Positions 7,249 to 18,000 of a stretch of 33,157 bases of DNA are shown here, piece by piece (the stretch's first letter is position 1; each line of letters begins with the position of its first letter). Where the stretch lies: contig JALSPX010000195.1 in NCBI GenBank assembly GCA_026985755.1, positions 1-33,157 of the forward strand. The letters run 5' to 3'. Under the pieces are notes generated by a model. That model had not been told where the DNA came from, searched no databases, and saw nothing but the letters and a program-made list of their open reading frames with translations. The DNA comes from Sulfurovum sp. (lineage in GTDB: Bacteria > Campylobacterota > Campylobacteria > Campylobacterales > Sulfurovaceae). The position numbers and the translations under genes were made by a program.

Positions 7249-9339
7249 TTAGCTATTACGCTTTTCGATGATTTCCTTAGCTACATTCTGTGGCACTTCT
7301 TCATAGTGATCAAATTCCATCGCATACGTTGCACGACCTTGCGTCATTGAACGTAGATCAGTTGAATAACCAAACATTTCTGAAAGTGGGACAAACGCGT
7401 TAACGATTTTATTACCTGCTCTGTCATCCATACCTGATACTTGACCTCTACGTTTAGCAACATCACCAATGACATCACCCATAAAGTCTTCTGGTACTTC
7501 AACTTCTACTTTCATCATTGGTTCAAGAATTACTGGATTGGCTTTTCTTGCACCTTCTCTGAATCCCATAGATCCAGCAAGTTTAAACGCCATTTCAGAG
7601 GAGTCGACATCATGATAAGAGCCATCATAAAGTGTTACTTTAACATCTTCGACAGGATACCCTGCTTGAATACCTCTAGCCATTGCTTCTTGAATACCTT
7701 TATCTACTGGTCCAATAAATTCTTTTGGAACAACACCACCCTTGACTTCATCCACAAACTCATAACCACTTCCTGGTTCAAGAGGTTCGATTTTAAGGTA
7801 TACATGTCCAAATTGTCCACGTCCACCAGATTGCTTCGCATACTTATACTCTTGTTCAACAGCATTTCTAATAGTCTCACGGTAGGCAACTTGTGGTGCC
7901 CCTACTTCAGCTTCCACTTTAAATTCTCTTTTCATTCTGTCTACAAGAATTTCAAGGTGAAGCTCACCCATTCCTGAAATAATAGTCTGTCCAGACTCTT
8001 CATCTGTTGTCACACGGAAAGATGGATCTTCAGCAGCCAATTTACCAAGAGCAAGTCCCATTTTTTCTTGATCGGCTTTTGTCTTAGGCTCAACGGCAAC
8101 AGAGATAACCGGTTCAGGAAAATCCATTCTCTCAAGAACTACTTTATCTTTGTCTGAACAAAGTGTATCTCCTGTTGTAGTATTTTTAAGACCAACAACC
8201 GCACCTATCTCACCTGCATATATCTCTTGTACTTCTTCACGCTTAATTGCGTGCATTTTCATAATACGACCGATACGCTCTTTTTTGCCTTTGGTTGAAT
8301 TAAGTACATATGAACCGGACTCTAAAGAACCGCGATAGACACGTATAAATGTTAACTGACCTACAAATGGATCCGTCATAATTTTAAATGCCAAAGATGC
8401 AAACTCTCCATCATCTGTAGATTCAACAACAACTTCTTTATCTTCATCATCCATTTCAGTACCTTTAATCGCAGGCGCTTCAAGTGGAGATGGAAGATAT
8501 GCAACAACAGCATCAAGTAGCGTCTGAACACCTTTGTTTTTAAAGGCTGTACCTGGAAGCATAGGAACTACATGCATATTGATTGTTGCAGCTTTAATAC
8601 CCGCTACAATCTCATCTTCAGTAAGCGCTTCACCTTCCATGTATTTTTCCATAAGTGCTTCATTACCATCTACTTCAGAAATACCTTCAATCAACTTTTC
8701 ACGATACTCTTCGGCTTGTTCTTTAAGCTCATCACGAATCTCTTGCTCATGGTATGCAGAACCCATTTCGGCATCTTTGTCCCACACAACTTCTTTCATT
8801 TTGACTAAGTCAATCACACCTTCGAAGTTTTCTTCCGCACCAATAGGCAGTTGAATAATCAACGGATTACCTTTAAGTCTGTCTCTAATTTGTCTTTCAA
8901 CTTCTAAAAAATCCGCTCCCGTTCTGTCCATTTTGTTTACAAATACAAGTGAAGGAACACCGTAGCGATTTCTTTGTCTCCATACAGTTTCTGATTGTGG
9001 TTGCACCCCACCCACTGCACAGAATACAGATACAGCACCATCAAGCACTCTCATAGAACGTTCCACTTCAATTGTAAAGTCAACGTGTCCCGGAGTATCG
9101 ATAATATTAATCTGTTTACCTAACCACTCACAAGTTGTTGCAGCAGAAGTAATGGTAATACCTCTCTCTTGCTCTTGTTCCATCCAGTCCATTGTTGCAG
9201 CACCATCATGGACTTCACCGATTTTATGCTCAACACCTGTATAAAAAAGAATTCTTTCTGTTGTTGTTGTTTTTCCTGCATCAATATGTGCAGCAATACC
9301 GATGTTTCTTACGTCTTCAAGTTTATGTGTTCTTGCCAT
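7249..9339 (-). CDS. fusA: Elongation factor G
   Basis: EF-G is the ribosomal translocase GTPase, and also acts in ribosome recycling with RRF. The 696 residues match the usual length. Visible G motifs are AHIDAGKTTTTER (G1, residues 17-29), the switch II box DTPGHVDFTIEVERSM, and NKMDRTGADF (G4). Domain IV has the GRGQFGHVYLKIEP segment, and the C-terminus has GYSTDLRSMTQGRATY. The gene closes the rpsL-rpsG-fusA operon, lying 11 bp after rpsG. tuf is not attached here; it sits at the head of the rpoB-side cluster. Directly downstream is a large imperfect hairpin (7133-7242) that probably marks the 3' end of the transcript. Confidence 0.98.
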   Translation of the reverse strand: MARTHKLEDVRNIGIAAHIDAGKTTTTERILFYTGVEHKIGEVHDGAATMDWMEQEQERGITITSAATTCEWLGKQINIIDTPGHVDFTIEVERSMRVLDGAVSVFCAVGGVQPQSETVWRQRNRYGVPSLVFVNKMDRTGADFLEVERQIRDRLKGNPLIIQLPIGAEENFEGVIDLVKMKEVVWDKDAEMGSAYHEQEIRDELKEQAEEYREKLIEGISEVDGNEALMEKYMEGEALTEDEIVAGIKAATINMHVVPMLPGTAFKNKGVQTLLDAVVAYLPSPLEAPAIKGTEMDDEDKEVVVESTDDGEFASLAFKIMTDPFVGQLTFIRVYRGSLESGSYVLNSTKGKKERIGRIMKMHAIKREEVQEIYAGEIGAVVGLKNTTTGDTLCSDKDKVVLERMDFPEPVISVAVEPKTKADQEKMGLALGKLAAEDPSFRVTTDEESGQTIISGMGELHLEILVDRMKREFKVEAEVGAPQVAYRETIRNAVEQEYKYAKQSGGRGQFGHVYLKIEPLEPGSGYEFVDEVKGGVVPKEFIGPVDKGIQEAMARGIQAGYPVEDVKVTLYDGSYHDVDSSEMAFKLAGSMGFREGARKANPVILEPMMKVEVEVPEDFMGDVIGDVAKRRGQVSGMDDRAGNKIVNAFVPLSEMFGYSTDLRSMTQGRATYAMEFDHYEEVPQNVAKEIIEKRNS

Positions 9340-9350
9340 AACTTATTTCC

Positions 9351-9818
9351 TTACCATCTATAGTGAGCAAATGCTTTATTTGCTTCTGCCATTTTATACG
9401 TATCTTCTTTCTTTTTGAAAGCAGCACCTTTTTCAGTTGCAGCGTCCATCAGCTCATTACTTAAACGCTCCATCATTGTTCTTTCGTTTCTTTTTCTAGC
9501 AGCATCAACAATCCATCTAATACCTAAAGATTGTTGTCTTACAGGTCTTACTTCGATTGGTACCTGGTAGGTTGCCCCACCTACTCTTCTAGATTTTACT
9601 TCCATAACAGGCTTAACATTATCCATCGCCTTGTTAAATATATCTATCGCTTTTTCACCTGTTTTAGATTCAATTCTTGCCAACGCATTATAAACCACTT
9701 TTTGCGCAACACTCTTTTTACCATCAAGCATCACTGCATTGATAAATTTTGTTAATACTTTAGAACCATATACTGGATCTGGCAGTACTGGTCTAACGGG
9801 AGCTTTTCTTCTTCTCAT
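9351..9818 (-). CDS. rpsG: 30S ribosomal protein S7
   Basis: S7 is a primary 16S rRNA-binding protein that nucleates assembly of the 30S head and contacts the E-site tRNA. The protein has 155 residues. The N-terminus MRRRKAPVRPVLPDPVYGSKVLTKFINAVM, the central GGATYQVPIEVRP loop and RWIVDAARKRNERTMMERLSNELMDAA are diagnostic for S7. It lies between rpsL (128-bp gap) and fusA (11-bp gap). In enterobacteria S7 represses translation of this operon through the rpsL-rpsG spacer. The spacer here is long enough for such a site, but I see no recognisable version of it. Confidence 0.98.
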   Translation of the reverse strand: MRRRKAPVRPVLPDPVYGSKVLTKFINAVMLDGKKSVAQKVVYNALARIESKTGEKAIDIFNKAMDNVKPVMEVKSRRVGGATYQVPIEVRPVRQQSLGIRWIVDAARKRNERTMMERLSNELMDAATEKGAAFKKKEDTYKMAEANKAFAHYRW

Positions 9819-9946
9819 TGTTCTTCCTTCAATTATGTAATTTACTCAAAAGTCTTCAATAACTTCTGTATATTTCTTCTCAGTCTTCTACTGATACTCA
9901 ATGTTTTGGCTCTCATTTACTATAAAAGCATAGGATTATCTGTCTC

Positions 9947-10321
9947 TTATTTTTTTGGCTTTTTAGTACCATATTTAGAACGTGCAACAGTTCTACCATT
10001 GACACCTGACGCATCTAGTGCACCACGAACAATATGATATTTTACACCAGGTAAATCTTTAATTCTTCCTCCACGTACAAGTACGATAGAGTGCTCTTGA
10101 AGGTTGTGACCTTCACCACCGATGTATGAGATAACCTCAAACCCTGATGTGAGTCTAACTTTTGCAACTTTTCTCAAAGCTGAGTTAGGTTTTTTTGGAG
10201 TTGTTGTGTAAACTCTGGTACATACGCCTCTTCTTTGAGGACATTTTACGAGTGCAGGTGATTTTGATTTTTTCACTTGCTTTTTACGTTCTTTACGAAT
10301 CAATTGATTAATTGTTGGCAA
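9947..10321 (-). CDS. rpsL: 30S ribosomal protein S12
   Basis: S12 sits at the decoding centre and sets translational accuracy. It has 124 residues, the normal length. TTPKKPNSALRKVAKVRL and VRGGRIKDLPGVKYH carry the two lysines (equivalent to E. coli Lys43 and Lys88) whose mutation gives streptomycin resistance; both are wild type here. The start MPTINQLIRKERKK is preceded by an AAGGAAA ribosome site. This is the first gene of the str-type operon and is separated from rpoC by about 200 bp. That gap contains a hairpin terminator for rpoC and a likely rpsL promoter. This makes it transcriptionally separable from the upstream rpoBC operon, although it is co-directional. Confidence 0.98.
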   Translation of the reverse strand: MPTINQLIRKERKKQVKKSKSPALVKCPQRRGVCTRVYTTTPKKPNSALRKVAKVRLTSGFEVISYIGGEGHNLQEHSIVLVRGGRIKDLPGVKYHIVRGALDASGVNGRTVARSKYGTKKPKK

Positions 10322-10427
10322 ATCATTTTCCTTTCTTTGTGTTAGTTTGAATTGAATCTGGTTATTACACCATATAAAAATACTTATTGTCCAAGTACTT
10401 TAATAACGTGTAAAAAAATGGAGGCAT

Positions 10428-10433
10428 ATTATA
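10428..10433 (-). promoter_or_regulatory. Possible -10 box of the rpsL-rpsG-fusA promoter
   Basis: On the minus strand a perfect TATAAT occurs here, in the gap between rpoC and rpsL. It leaves a leader of about 100 nt before the rpsL start. No clear -35 box is seen, as is common in Campylobacterota. The call rests on the match and location only. Confidence 0.4.
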
Positions 10434-10480
10434 TCGAGATATTCTTTGTATTTTCTGAAGTTATAATTTATGAGAAATTG

Positions 10481-10511
10481 TATAGGTCGGGTATCCTCAC
10501 TCCGACCTATA
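10481..10511 (-). terminator. Hairpin terminator after rpoC
   Basis: A perfect 10-bp stem, TATAGGTCGG paired with CCGACCTATA around an 11-base loop, starts 11 bp after the rpoC stop codon. The tract after it is only moderately T-rich, so termination may be partial. It separates the rpoBC operon from rpsL. Confidence 0.65.
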
Positions 10512-10521
10512 TATTGAAAGA

Positions 10522-13500
10522 TTATTCAGTAGCAGTAAGTTCAATATCATCATTATCAATCATACCTGTACCCACAGGGATAAGGCGACCAATAACAACG
10601 TTTTCTTTAAGATCTTCAAGTTTATCTACCGTGCCTGCAATCGATGCAGAAGTCAATACTTTAGTTGTATCTTGGAATGATGCAGCAGAGATGATAGAAT
10701 CTGCACCCACAGCTGAGCGGGTAATACCTACTAACATAGGTTCAGCAATTGCTGGTTCCCCACCAAGTTTAATCACTGATTCATTCTCTTCCTGGAATTT
10801 ACGACGAGAAACAATATCCCCTTCAATAAATTTAGAATCACCAGACTCAACTACTTTTACCTGTCTCATCATTTGCGATGCCACAATCTCAATATGTTTA
10901 TCTGAAATATTTACCCCTTGACGACGGTATACCATTTGCACTTCAGACACGATATATTCATAGAGTGCTTTTTCACCGAGTGCGGCTAAAATATCATGAC
11001 TAGAAATAATACCATCAGTCAATTTTTCACCTGCATGTACATAGTCACCCGTTTGTACAAGTGCTACTTTATTTTTATCTATAAACTGCTCAGTCATTTG
11101 ACCATTGTCTCCAGAAATAATAAGCCGTTCCTTCCCACGCAATGGTTTCCCAAAACTTACAACACCATCTATCTGTGCTATCAATGCAATATCTTTAGGT
11201 CGTCTGGCTTCAAAAAGTTCAGAAACCCTTGGAAGACCTCCAGTAATATCTTGGGATTTAATGGCAGCTTTGGGTGTTTTTGCTAAAATATCTGCAATAT
11301 TTACCTCTGCACCATCTGTAACAAATAGGCTTGATTTTGGATCAAGCTGATAGCGAATTAATTCACCATTTTGTGTTGCTAATAAAATAGCTGGCTTATA
11401 TGCTGCAGGGATATGCTCATTAAGTTCAAGTCTTGTCTCACCCGTTACTTCATCAAATTGCTCCACTGCTGTCACTCCAGGAAGAATATCTTCAAATTTG
11501 ATGGTACCTTTTTGTTCCGCAATGATTGGTTCAGAGTAGGGATCCCACTCTGCAATAAGCACTTGTGTTGCTTGTTTAGGTGCAGAGAGAACTTCACCTC
11601 GAGATACAAATGCATCGCTGTCTACCTTTACTATTGAACCTCTGGAAATATAGTGTCGTGCTGCTTCGCGATCGTTCTCATCAATAATCACTGCAAACAG
11701 TCCTTTTTCATCTACTGTTGTGCCTGCATTAAACTTAGTTGTTGCCTCAAGATAGTCTCCTTTGAGCAAGAAGAACTTCACTTTACCTTTCGATTCTGAG
11801 CGTACCTCTTGTGTCACTGGCGCACCATTTTCGACTTTCAATTCAGATGCAAACGGAATACGTGACGGTACAGGCCAACCTTCGTTAATCACTTCAACAA
11901 TTGAATCGCCTTCTTCTACCTTATCTCCATTTTTGAGTGGAAGGTAAAATTTACCTTCTACATTACCTGCTACACCTGCAAGTTCATTGGACTTAGCAAC
12001 ATCAGATTTTCTAAGGTTATACTTGACCTCATCTTTTCCTTTAGCTACGACTGAAATAACAATTTCATCATGTGTTACTACAATTGATACTGTACCAGAA
12101 ACCATAGCTTTAATCTTTGGTTCTACCAAAAAAACACCTGCATTTCTTCTGTTAGCAACAATGAGTTTACCTTCAGTATTCTTATATACATTTAAATTAT
12201 AGTATCGTACAAATCCCTCTTTCGTTGCAACAACAAAACGCTCCTCTTTCCCTGCCGTTGCTGTACCTCCAGTGTGAAAGGTACGTAACGTAAGTTGTGT
12301 CCCTGGCTCACCAATAGACTGCGCTGCAATAACTCCAACTGCCTCACCACGTTTAACAATTTTGTTATCCGCCATGTTGAGGCCATAACATTTTGCACAG
12401 ATACCTTTAGATGCCTTACAAGTCGATGGTGCTCTCATAACTACAGAACGTACACCTGCCTCTTGTACCCGTGAAGCTGTCTCTTCATCTATCATCGTAC
12501 CTTCACTGACCAATACTTCAGAAGTAATAGGATCAATAATATCTTCAGCTAAAACCCTACCATAAATTCTATCTGCAAGTGGTTCAATCATCTCATTACC
12601 TACAACGATATCAGAAACTTCTACACCTTCGTGTGTACCACAATCAGCCATAGCAATCTTCACATTTTGTGCAACATCAATCAATTTCCTAGTTAAATAT
12701 CCAGCATTGGCTGTCTTGAGCGCTGTATCAGCAAGACCTTTTCTGGCTCCATGCGTAGAAATAAAGTACTCCAATACATTGAGTCCTTCACGGAAATTTG
12801 ATGTAATTGGTGTTTCAATAATAGAACCATCAGATTTTGCCATTAAACCCCTCATACCAGAAAGTTGACGTATCTGAGCAGCAGAACCTCTTGCACCAGA
12901 GTCGGCCATCATGTGTACAGAATTAAATCCATCTTTATCCTCTTTAATAAGTCTCATAAGACCCTCAGCAATACCATTATTCGCATCTGTCCAAATATCA
13001 ATAATTTTATTATATCGCTCTTGATCAGTAAGAAGTCCTGCAGAAAATTGCCTCTGAATCTCTTTTACTTCATTTTTGGCTTCAATTACACGACCTACTT
13101 TAAGTTCAGGAATTTTAATATCATCAATTGAAATAGATACACCTACTTTTGTTGCATATTTGAAACCCATATCCTTTAGATCATCTAAAAAACCTGCTGT
13201 TTGTGCAACACCACCTATTTTATAAATATAGTCAACCAATACTCCAATATCTTTTTTCTTTAAAACTTTATTCCAATATTTTTCTGGTACATACTCAGGT
13301 ATAATCGATTTTAAAATTAATCTACCAGCGGTAGAAGTTGCAATTTTACCTTCAATTACTGTCCTAATACGTGCATTAAGATCAAGAGCATTTTGTTCAA
13401 AAGCAATTTCCACTTCCTCTACGTTTGCAAAAAGTTTATTTTCACCTTTGACATCATTTTTTTCTAGGGTTAGGTAGTAAAGACCTAAAATCATATCCTG

Positions 13501-15051
13501 TGAAGGTACCGCAATCGCTTTACCTGATGCAGGGAGCAAAATGTTCATAGAAGCGAGCATTAAGACTTTTGCTTCTGCAATCGCTTCATCTGAAAGTGGT
13601 ACGTGTACCGCCATTTGATCCCCATCAAAGTCGGCGTTGAACGCAGAACATACAAGTGGATGCAACTGAATCGCTTTACCCTCGATAAGTCTCGGGTGGA
13701 ACGCCTGAATTGAAAGCTTGTGAAGTGTAGGTGCACGGTTAAGTAAAATAGGATAGTTTTCAACTACCTCTTCTAAACACTCCCATACTTCATTCTCTTG
13801 CTTTTCAATCATTTTCTTAGCTTGTTTAAGTGTTGTTGCATACCCTTTTTCTTCAAGTTTAGCCATCAAGTGCGGCTTAAAGAGTTCGATCGCCATTTTC
13901 TTAGGAAGACCACATTGATCCATACGTAAATCTGGTCCCACAACAATTACGGAACGTCCAGAGAAATCCACACGTTTACCAAGAAGGTTTTGACGGAAAC
14001 GTCCTTGTTTCCCTTTAATCACTTCTGAAAGTGACTTTAGTGGTCTCTTGTTTGCACCTTTAACCGCATTTCCACGTCTACCATTGTCAAAAAGAGCATC
14101 TACCGCTTCTTGAAGCATACGTTTTTCATTTCTTACAATAATCTCAGGTGCATCAAGTTCCACAAGTCTTTTTAACCGTTGGTTACGGTTAATCACTCTT
14201 CTATAAAGGTCATTCACATCTGAAACTGCAAATTTACCACCATCAAGACTTACAAGAGGTCTCAAGTCTGGCGGAAGTACAGGCAATTGTGTCAACATCA
14301 TCCACTCAGGTCTATTACCTGAGTGAAGGAATGCTTCAATAACTTTGAGTCTTTTTACGATGGTTTTTCTTTTTGCTTCAGATTTAGTCGCCTCTATATC
14401 AAGCTTAAGTTGCGTAAACATTTCAACCAAATCTAAATCAGCAAGTAACTCTTGTACTATCTCTCCACCCATACGTGCATCTAATCCTGTATCGCCAAAA
14501 CGCTGTACAATTTGCTGATATTGCTCTTCATTGAGGACATCATACTTCGCAAGTGGGTTTAATCCTTCATTGTCATACGATGCCTCACCTGGTGTTTTTA
14601 CGATATATGCTTCATAATAAAGCACCCTTTCAAGATCTTTCATCTTGACACCAAGAAGCGTACCAATACGTGATGGCAAAGAAGAGACATACCAAATATG
14701 TGCTACTGGCGCGATGAGATCGATATGACCCATTCTGTTTCTTCTTACTTTTGAAGAAGTAACTTCCACACCACATTTTTCACATACGACACCTTTATAA
14801 CGCATTTTTTTGTATTTACCACAAAGACATTCGTAATCTCTTATTGGACCAAATATTTTTGCACAAAAAAGCCCATCACGTTCTGGTTTTAGGGTTCTAT
14901 AGTTAATGGTTTCGGGCTTTTTCACTTCACCATATGACCAAGAGAGTATTTTTTCTGGACTAGCAACACCCAATTTTAGGGCTGCTATATCTTTTGGTTT
15001 TTCTTCATTATTTAAATCAATTGGTGTTAAATTTTCTAAAAACTTACTCAT
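10522..15051 (-). CDS. rpoC: DNA-directed RNA polymerase beta' subunit
   Basis: RpoC is the catalytic beta' subunit of RNA polymerase. With the start at 15051 it has 1509 residues. Seen are the N-terminal zinc ribbon CLCGKYKKMRYKGVVCEKC, the active-site NADFDGDQMAVH (about residue 470) holding the three Mg-binding aspartates, the trigger-loop region near GEPGTQLTLRTFHTGG, and the second zinc site with CKASKGICAKC (near 880). I chose MSKFLENLTPIDLN (15051), with GGAG about nine bases upstream, over the ATG at 15081 that would lie deep inside rpoB. The chosen start overlaps the rpoB stop by 8 bp (ATGAGTAA). rpoB and rpoC are fused into one gene in Helicobacter and Wolinella; here they are distinct but overlapping. 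Confidence 0.98.
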   Translation of the reverse strand: MSKFLENLTPIDLNNEEKPKDIAALKLGVASPEKILSWSYGEVKKPETINYRTLKPERDGLFCAKIFGPIRDYECLCGKYKKMRYKGVVCEKCGVEVTSSKVRRNRMGHIDLIAPVAHIWYVSSLPSRIGTLLGVKMKDLERVLYYEAYIVKTPGEASYDNEGLNPLAKYDVLNEEQYQQIVQRFGDTGLDARMGGEIVQELLADLDLVEMFTQLKLDIEATKSEAKRKTIVKRLKVIEAFLHSGNRPEWMMLTQLPVLPPDLRPLVSLDGGKFAVSDVNDLYRRVINRNQRLKRLVELDAPEIIVRNEKRMLQEAVDALFDNGRRGNAVKGANKRPLKSLSEVIKGKQGRFRQNLLGKRVDFSGRSVIVVGPDLRMDQCGLPKKMAIELFKPHLMAKLEEKGYATTLKQAKKMIEKQENEVWECLEEVVENYPILLNRAPTLHKLSIQAFHPRLIEGKAIQLHPLVCSAFNADFDGDQMAVHVPLSDEAIAEAKVLMLASMNILLPASGKAIAVPSQDMILGLYYLTLEKNDVKGENKLFANVEEVEIAFEQNALDLNARIRTVIEGKIATSTAGRLILKSIIPEYVPEKYWNKVLKKKDIGVLVDYIYKIGGVAQTAGFLDDLKDMGFKYATKVGVSISIDDIKIPELKVGRVIEAKNEVKEIQRQFSAGLLTDQERYNKIIDIWTDANNGIAEGLMRLIKEDKDGFNSVHMMADSGARGSAAQIRQLSGMRGLMAKSDGSIIETPITSNFREGLNVLEYFISTHGARKGLADTALKTANAGYLTRKLIDVAQNVKIAMADCGTHEGVEVSDIVVGNEMIEPLADRIYGRVLAEDIIDPITSEVLVSEGTMIDEETASRVQEAGVRSVVMRAPSTCKASKGICAKCYGLNMADNKIVKRGEAVGVIAAQSIGEPGTQLTLRTFHTGGTATAGKEERFVVATKEGFVRYYNLNVYKNTEGKLIVANRRNAGVFLVEPKIKAMVSGTVSIVVTHDEIVISVVAKGKDEVKYNLRKSDVAKSNELAGVAGNVEGKFYLPLKNGDKVEEGDSIVEVINEGWPVPSRIPFASELKVENGAPVTQEVRSESKGKVKFFLLKGDYLEATTKFNAGTTVDEKGLFAVIIDENDREAARHYISRGSIVKVDSDAFVSRGEVLSAPKQATQVLIAEWDPYSEPIIAEQKGTIKFEDILPGVTAVEQFDEVTGETRLELNEHIPAAYKPAILLATQNGELIRYQLDPKSSLFVTDGAEVNIADILAKTPKAAIKSQDITGGLPRVSELFEARRPKDIALIAQIDGVVSFGKPLRGKERLIISGDNGQMTEQFIDKNKVALVQTGDYVHAGEKLTDGIISSHDILAALGEKALYEYIVSEVQMVYRRQGVNISDKHIEIVASQMMRQVKVVESGDSKFIEGDIVSRRKFQEENESVIKLGGEPAIAEPMLVGITRSAVGADSIISAASFQDTTKVLTSASIAGTVDKLEDLKENVVIGRLIPVGTGMIDNDDIELTATE

Positions 15052-18000
15052 TTTCACTCTCCACTTCTTTTTTACTCTCAAATAAATCTACATCTAAACC
15101 AAGTGCTTGCAGCTCTTTAGTCAAGACAAACATAGTCTCGGGCACTCCTGATTCTGGTACAGACTCACCTTTAGTAATTGCTCTATATGCTCTCGCTCTT
15201 CCCTCTACATCATCTGACTTGATTGTGAGCATCTCTTTAAGGATGTGCGATGCACCATACGCTTCAAGTGCCCATACTTCCATCTCTCCAAATCTCTGTC
15301 CACCGAAGAGGGCTTTACCACCTACAGGTTGTTGTGTAACCAGTGAGTATGGTCCCGTTGAACGAGCATGCACTTTTTCATCTACCAAGTGGTGTAGTTT
15401 AAGCATATACATATAGCCAACATTCACACGTTCTATCATCTGTTCACCCGTTCTACCATCAAAGAGAACCATTTTCCCATCACTGTCAATTTTTGCGAGT
15501 TCAAATAACTTGTCAAATTCAGCTTGGTTTGCACCTTCAAATACAGGTGCTGCAAATTTTACACCTGTTGACCAGTCTCTACCATATTTAATAAGTTCCT
15601 CGTCAGACATATTCCCTAGAAGCTCTTTGGCATTCATAAGTTTAGCTACATCCGCTATTTGAATCATTTTACTTCTAAGCTCTTTTACAAAATCTTTTTG
15701 CTTATTTTCAAACATCTCTTGAATCTGCTCCCCTAGTCTCTTACCAACTAACCCAAGGTGCACTTCAAGAATCTGACCAATGTTCATACGAGAGGGTACC
15801 CCTAATGGATTCAAGATAATCTCTACAGGTCTCCCATCTTCCATATATGGCATATCAATCTCTGGTACAATATTAGAAACAATACCTTTGTTTCCGTGAC
15901 GTCCTGCCATTTTATCACCCACTTTTAACTTACGTTTTGTGGCAATATAGATTTTGACAAGTTTAGTCACACCAGAAGGCAAAATATCATCTTTTTCAAG
16001 AATACTTAACTTCTCTTCATGTGCATTCTTGAGTCTCTTCTTCTGCTTTAAGAAATAATTTTTAAGTGTTTCGTATTCATTTTGTACTTCATCCGAGTAA
16101 GATTGCACTACACCTCTTAGTGCAAACCTATTTGTCTCTTTGATTTCATTTTCAGGCACCAATGTCCCTTTTTTATACTCATTCTCACCTATGGTAACGT
16201 CTTTAACAAGAGGCTGTGATGCAAGATATTTTGCAATTCTTAAAATTTCTTCTCTGTCTATCATTAAGAGTTGATCATGATGATCTCCATCGAGTATTGC
16301 TTTTTCTTCTTCATAGGCTTGAATGGCACGAGCATCTTTTTCATAGCCTTTTTTTGTAAAGACTTTAATATCTACTACCACACCTTCCATCGATGCAGGA
16401 CAATAGAGTGATTTATTGACCACATGTCCTGCTTTTTCTCCAAAGATAGCTCTGAGCAATCTCTCCTCTGGGGTAGGTTTAATCTCACCTTTTGGAGATA
16501 CTTTACCTACAAGAATCATACCTGGTTTCACATACGTACCTATCTCAACAATACCAGATTCATCTAAATGAAGAAGCTCATCTTCACGAATATTAGGGAT
16601 ATCACGTGTTATTTCTTCTGTACCATGTTTAAGTTCTCTGGCTTCTACTTCTTTCTCGTATGTATGTATAGAAGTAAAAGTATCTTCTCTAATAATTTTT
16701 TCAGAGATAATAATCGCATCTTCATAGTTATATCCATACCAAGGCATAAACGCAACCATAATATTTTTACCAATAGCAAGTTCACCCTGATCCATGTTTG
16801 CACCATCTGCAATCACTTGTTTGGCTTCAACTTTTGCACCTAATTTCACAATAGGCGTTTGAGTAAATGTAGTGTTTTGGTTAGTACGCATATTTTTTTC
16901 CATTGGATAATGGTCAATAAATACTCCTGTTTCATCTTCACCCATCACATAAATATTTTTAGCATCTACCTTTTCTACAGTCCCTGCACGTTTCGCTTTC
17001 ACTGCTTCCCATGCATCACGAGAGACGATAGCTTCCATACCTGTTCCTACAACGGGAGCCTCAGTTTTTAATAATGGCACTGCCTGACGTTGCATGTTTG
17101 ATCCCATCAATGCACGGTTAGCATCATCATGTTCCAAGAAGGGGATCAATGCTGCAGCAGAACCAGAAATCATCAATGGTGAAATATCAATCAAGTCAAC
17201 ACGTTTTGCATCATTGAGCTCAATATTACCATTAAGCCTTGTCTCAATCAAATCTTCTTCAATACGTCCATCTTCTGTTAACACTGTAGAAGCAGGTGCA
17301 ATACACTTGTCTTCTTCTTGTGTGGCAGTAATGTAAATAATTTCATCTGTTACCTGACAATCTTTTACCACCTTATACGGTGCTTCAATAAAGCCATGTT
17401 CATTGACTTTAGAGTAGGTGGCAAGTGTATTAATAAGACCAATATTTTGCCCCTCTGGCGTCTCTATTGGACAGATACGACCATAGTGTGTAGGGTGTAC
17501 ATCCCTGACTTCAAACCCTGCTCTCTCTTTGACAAGACCACCTTCTCCAAGTGCCGAAAGTCTTCTCTTGTGTGTCACTTCAGAGAGTGGGTTTGTCTGA
17601 TCCATAAATTGTGATAACTGCCCTGATGAGAAGAATTCTAAAATAGTATTGGTAATCATTTTAGAGTTCACCAAGTCATGTGGCATCAACTCATCAATCG
17701 TACCTGAGACTGTTGTCATCTTGTCACGAATTGCTTTTTGCATCTTAATCAATCCACTATGAAGTTCATTGCCAAGTAATTCACCTATAGCCCTAATACG
17801 TCTATTTCCTAGATGATCTCTATCATCTATATGCCCTTGACCATTTTTCACTTTGATAAGATATTTTACTGTATGAATTAAATCTTCTGCTGTAAGTACT
17901 GTAGCATACTCAGGAATATCAAGTCCCAATTTATGGTTCATTTTCATACGTCCTACTTTAGTAAGGTCATATCTTTCAGGATCAAAGAAGAGTTGTTTTA

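Noticed and set aside
10352..10921. A 189-codon plus-strand ORF over the rpoC 3' end
   Set aside because: Most of it is antisense to highly conserved rpoC codons, and the product has no coherent domain. It is a shadow frame.
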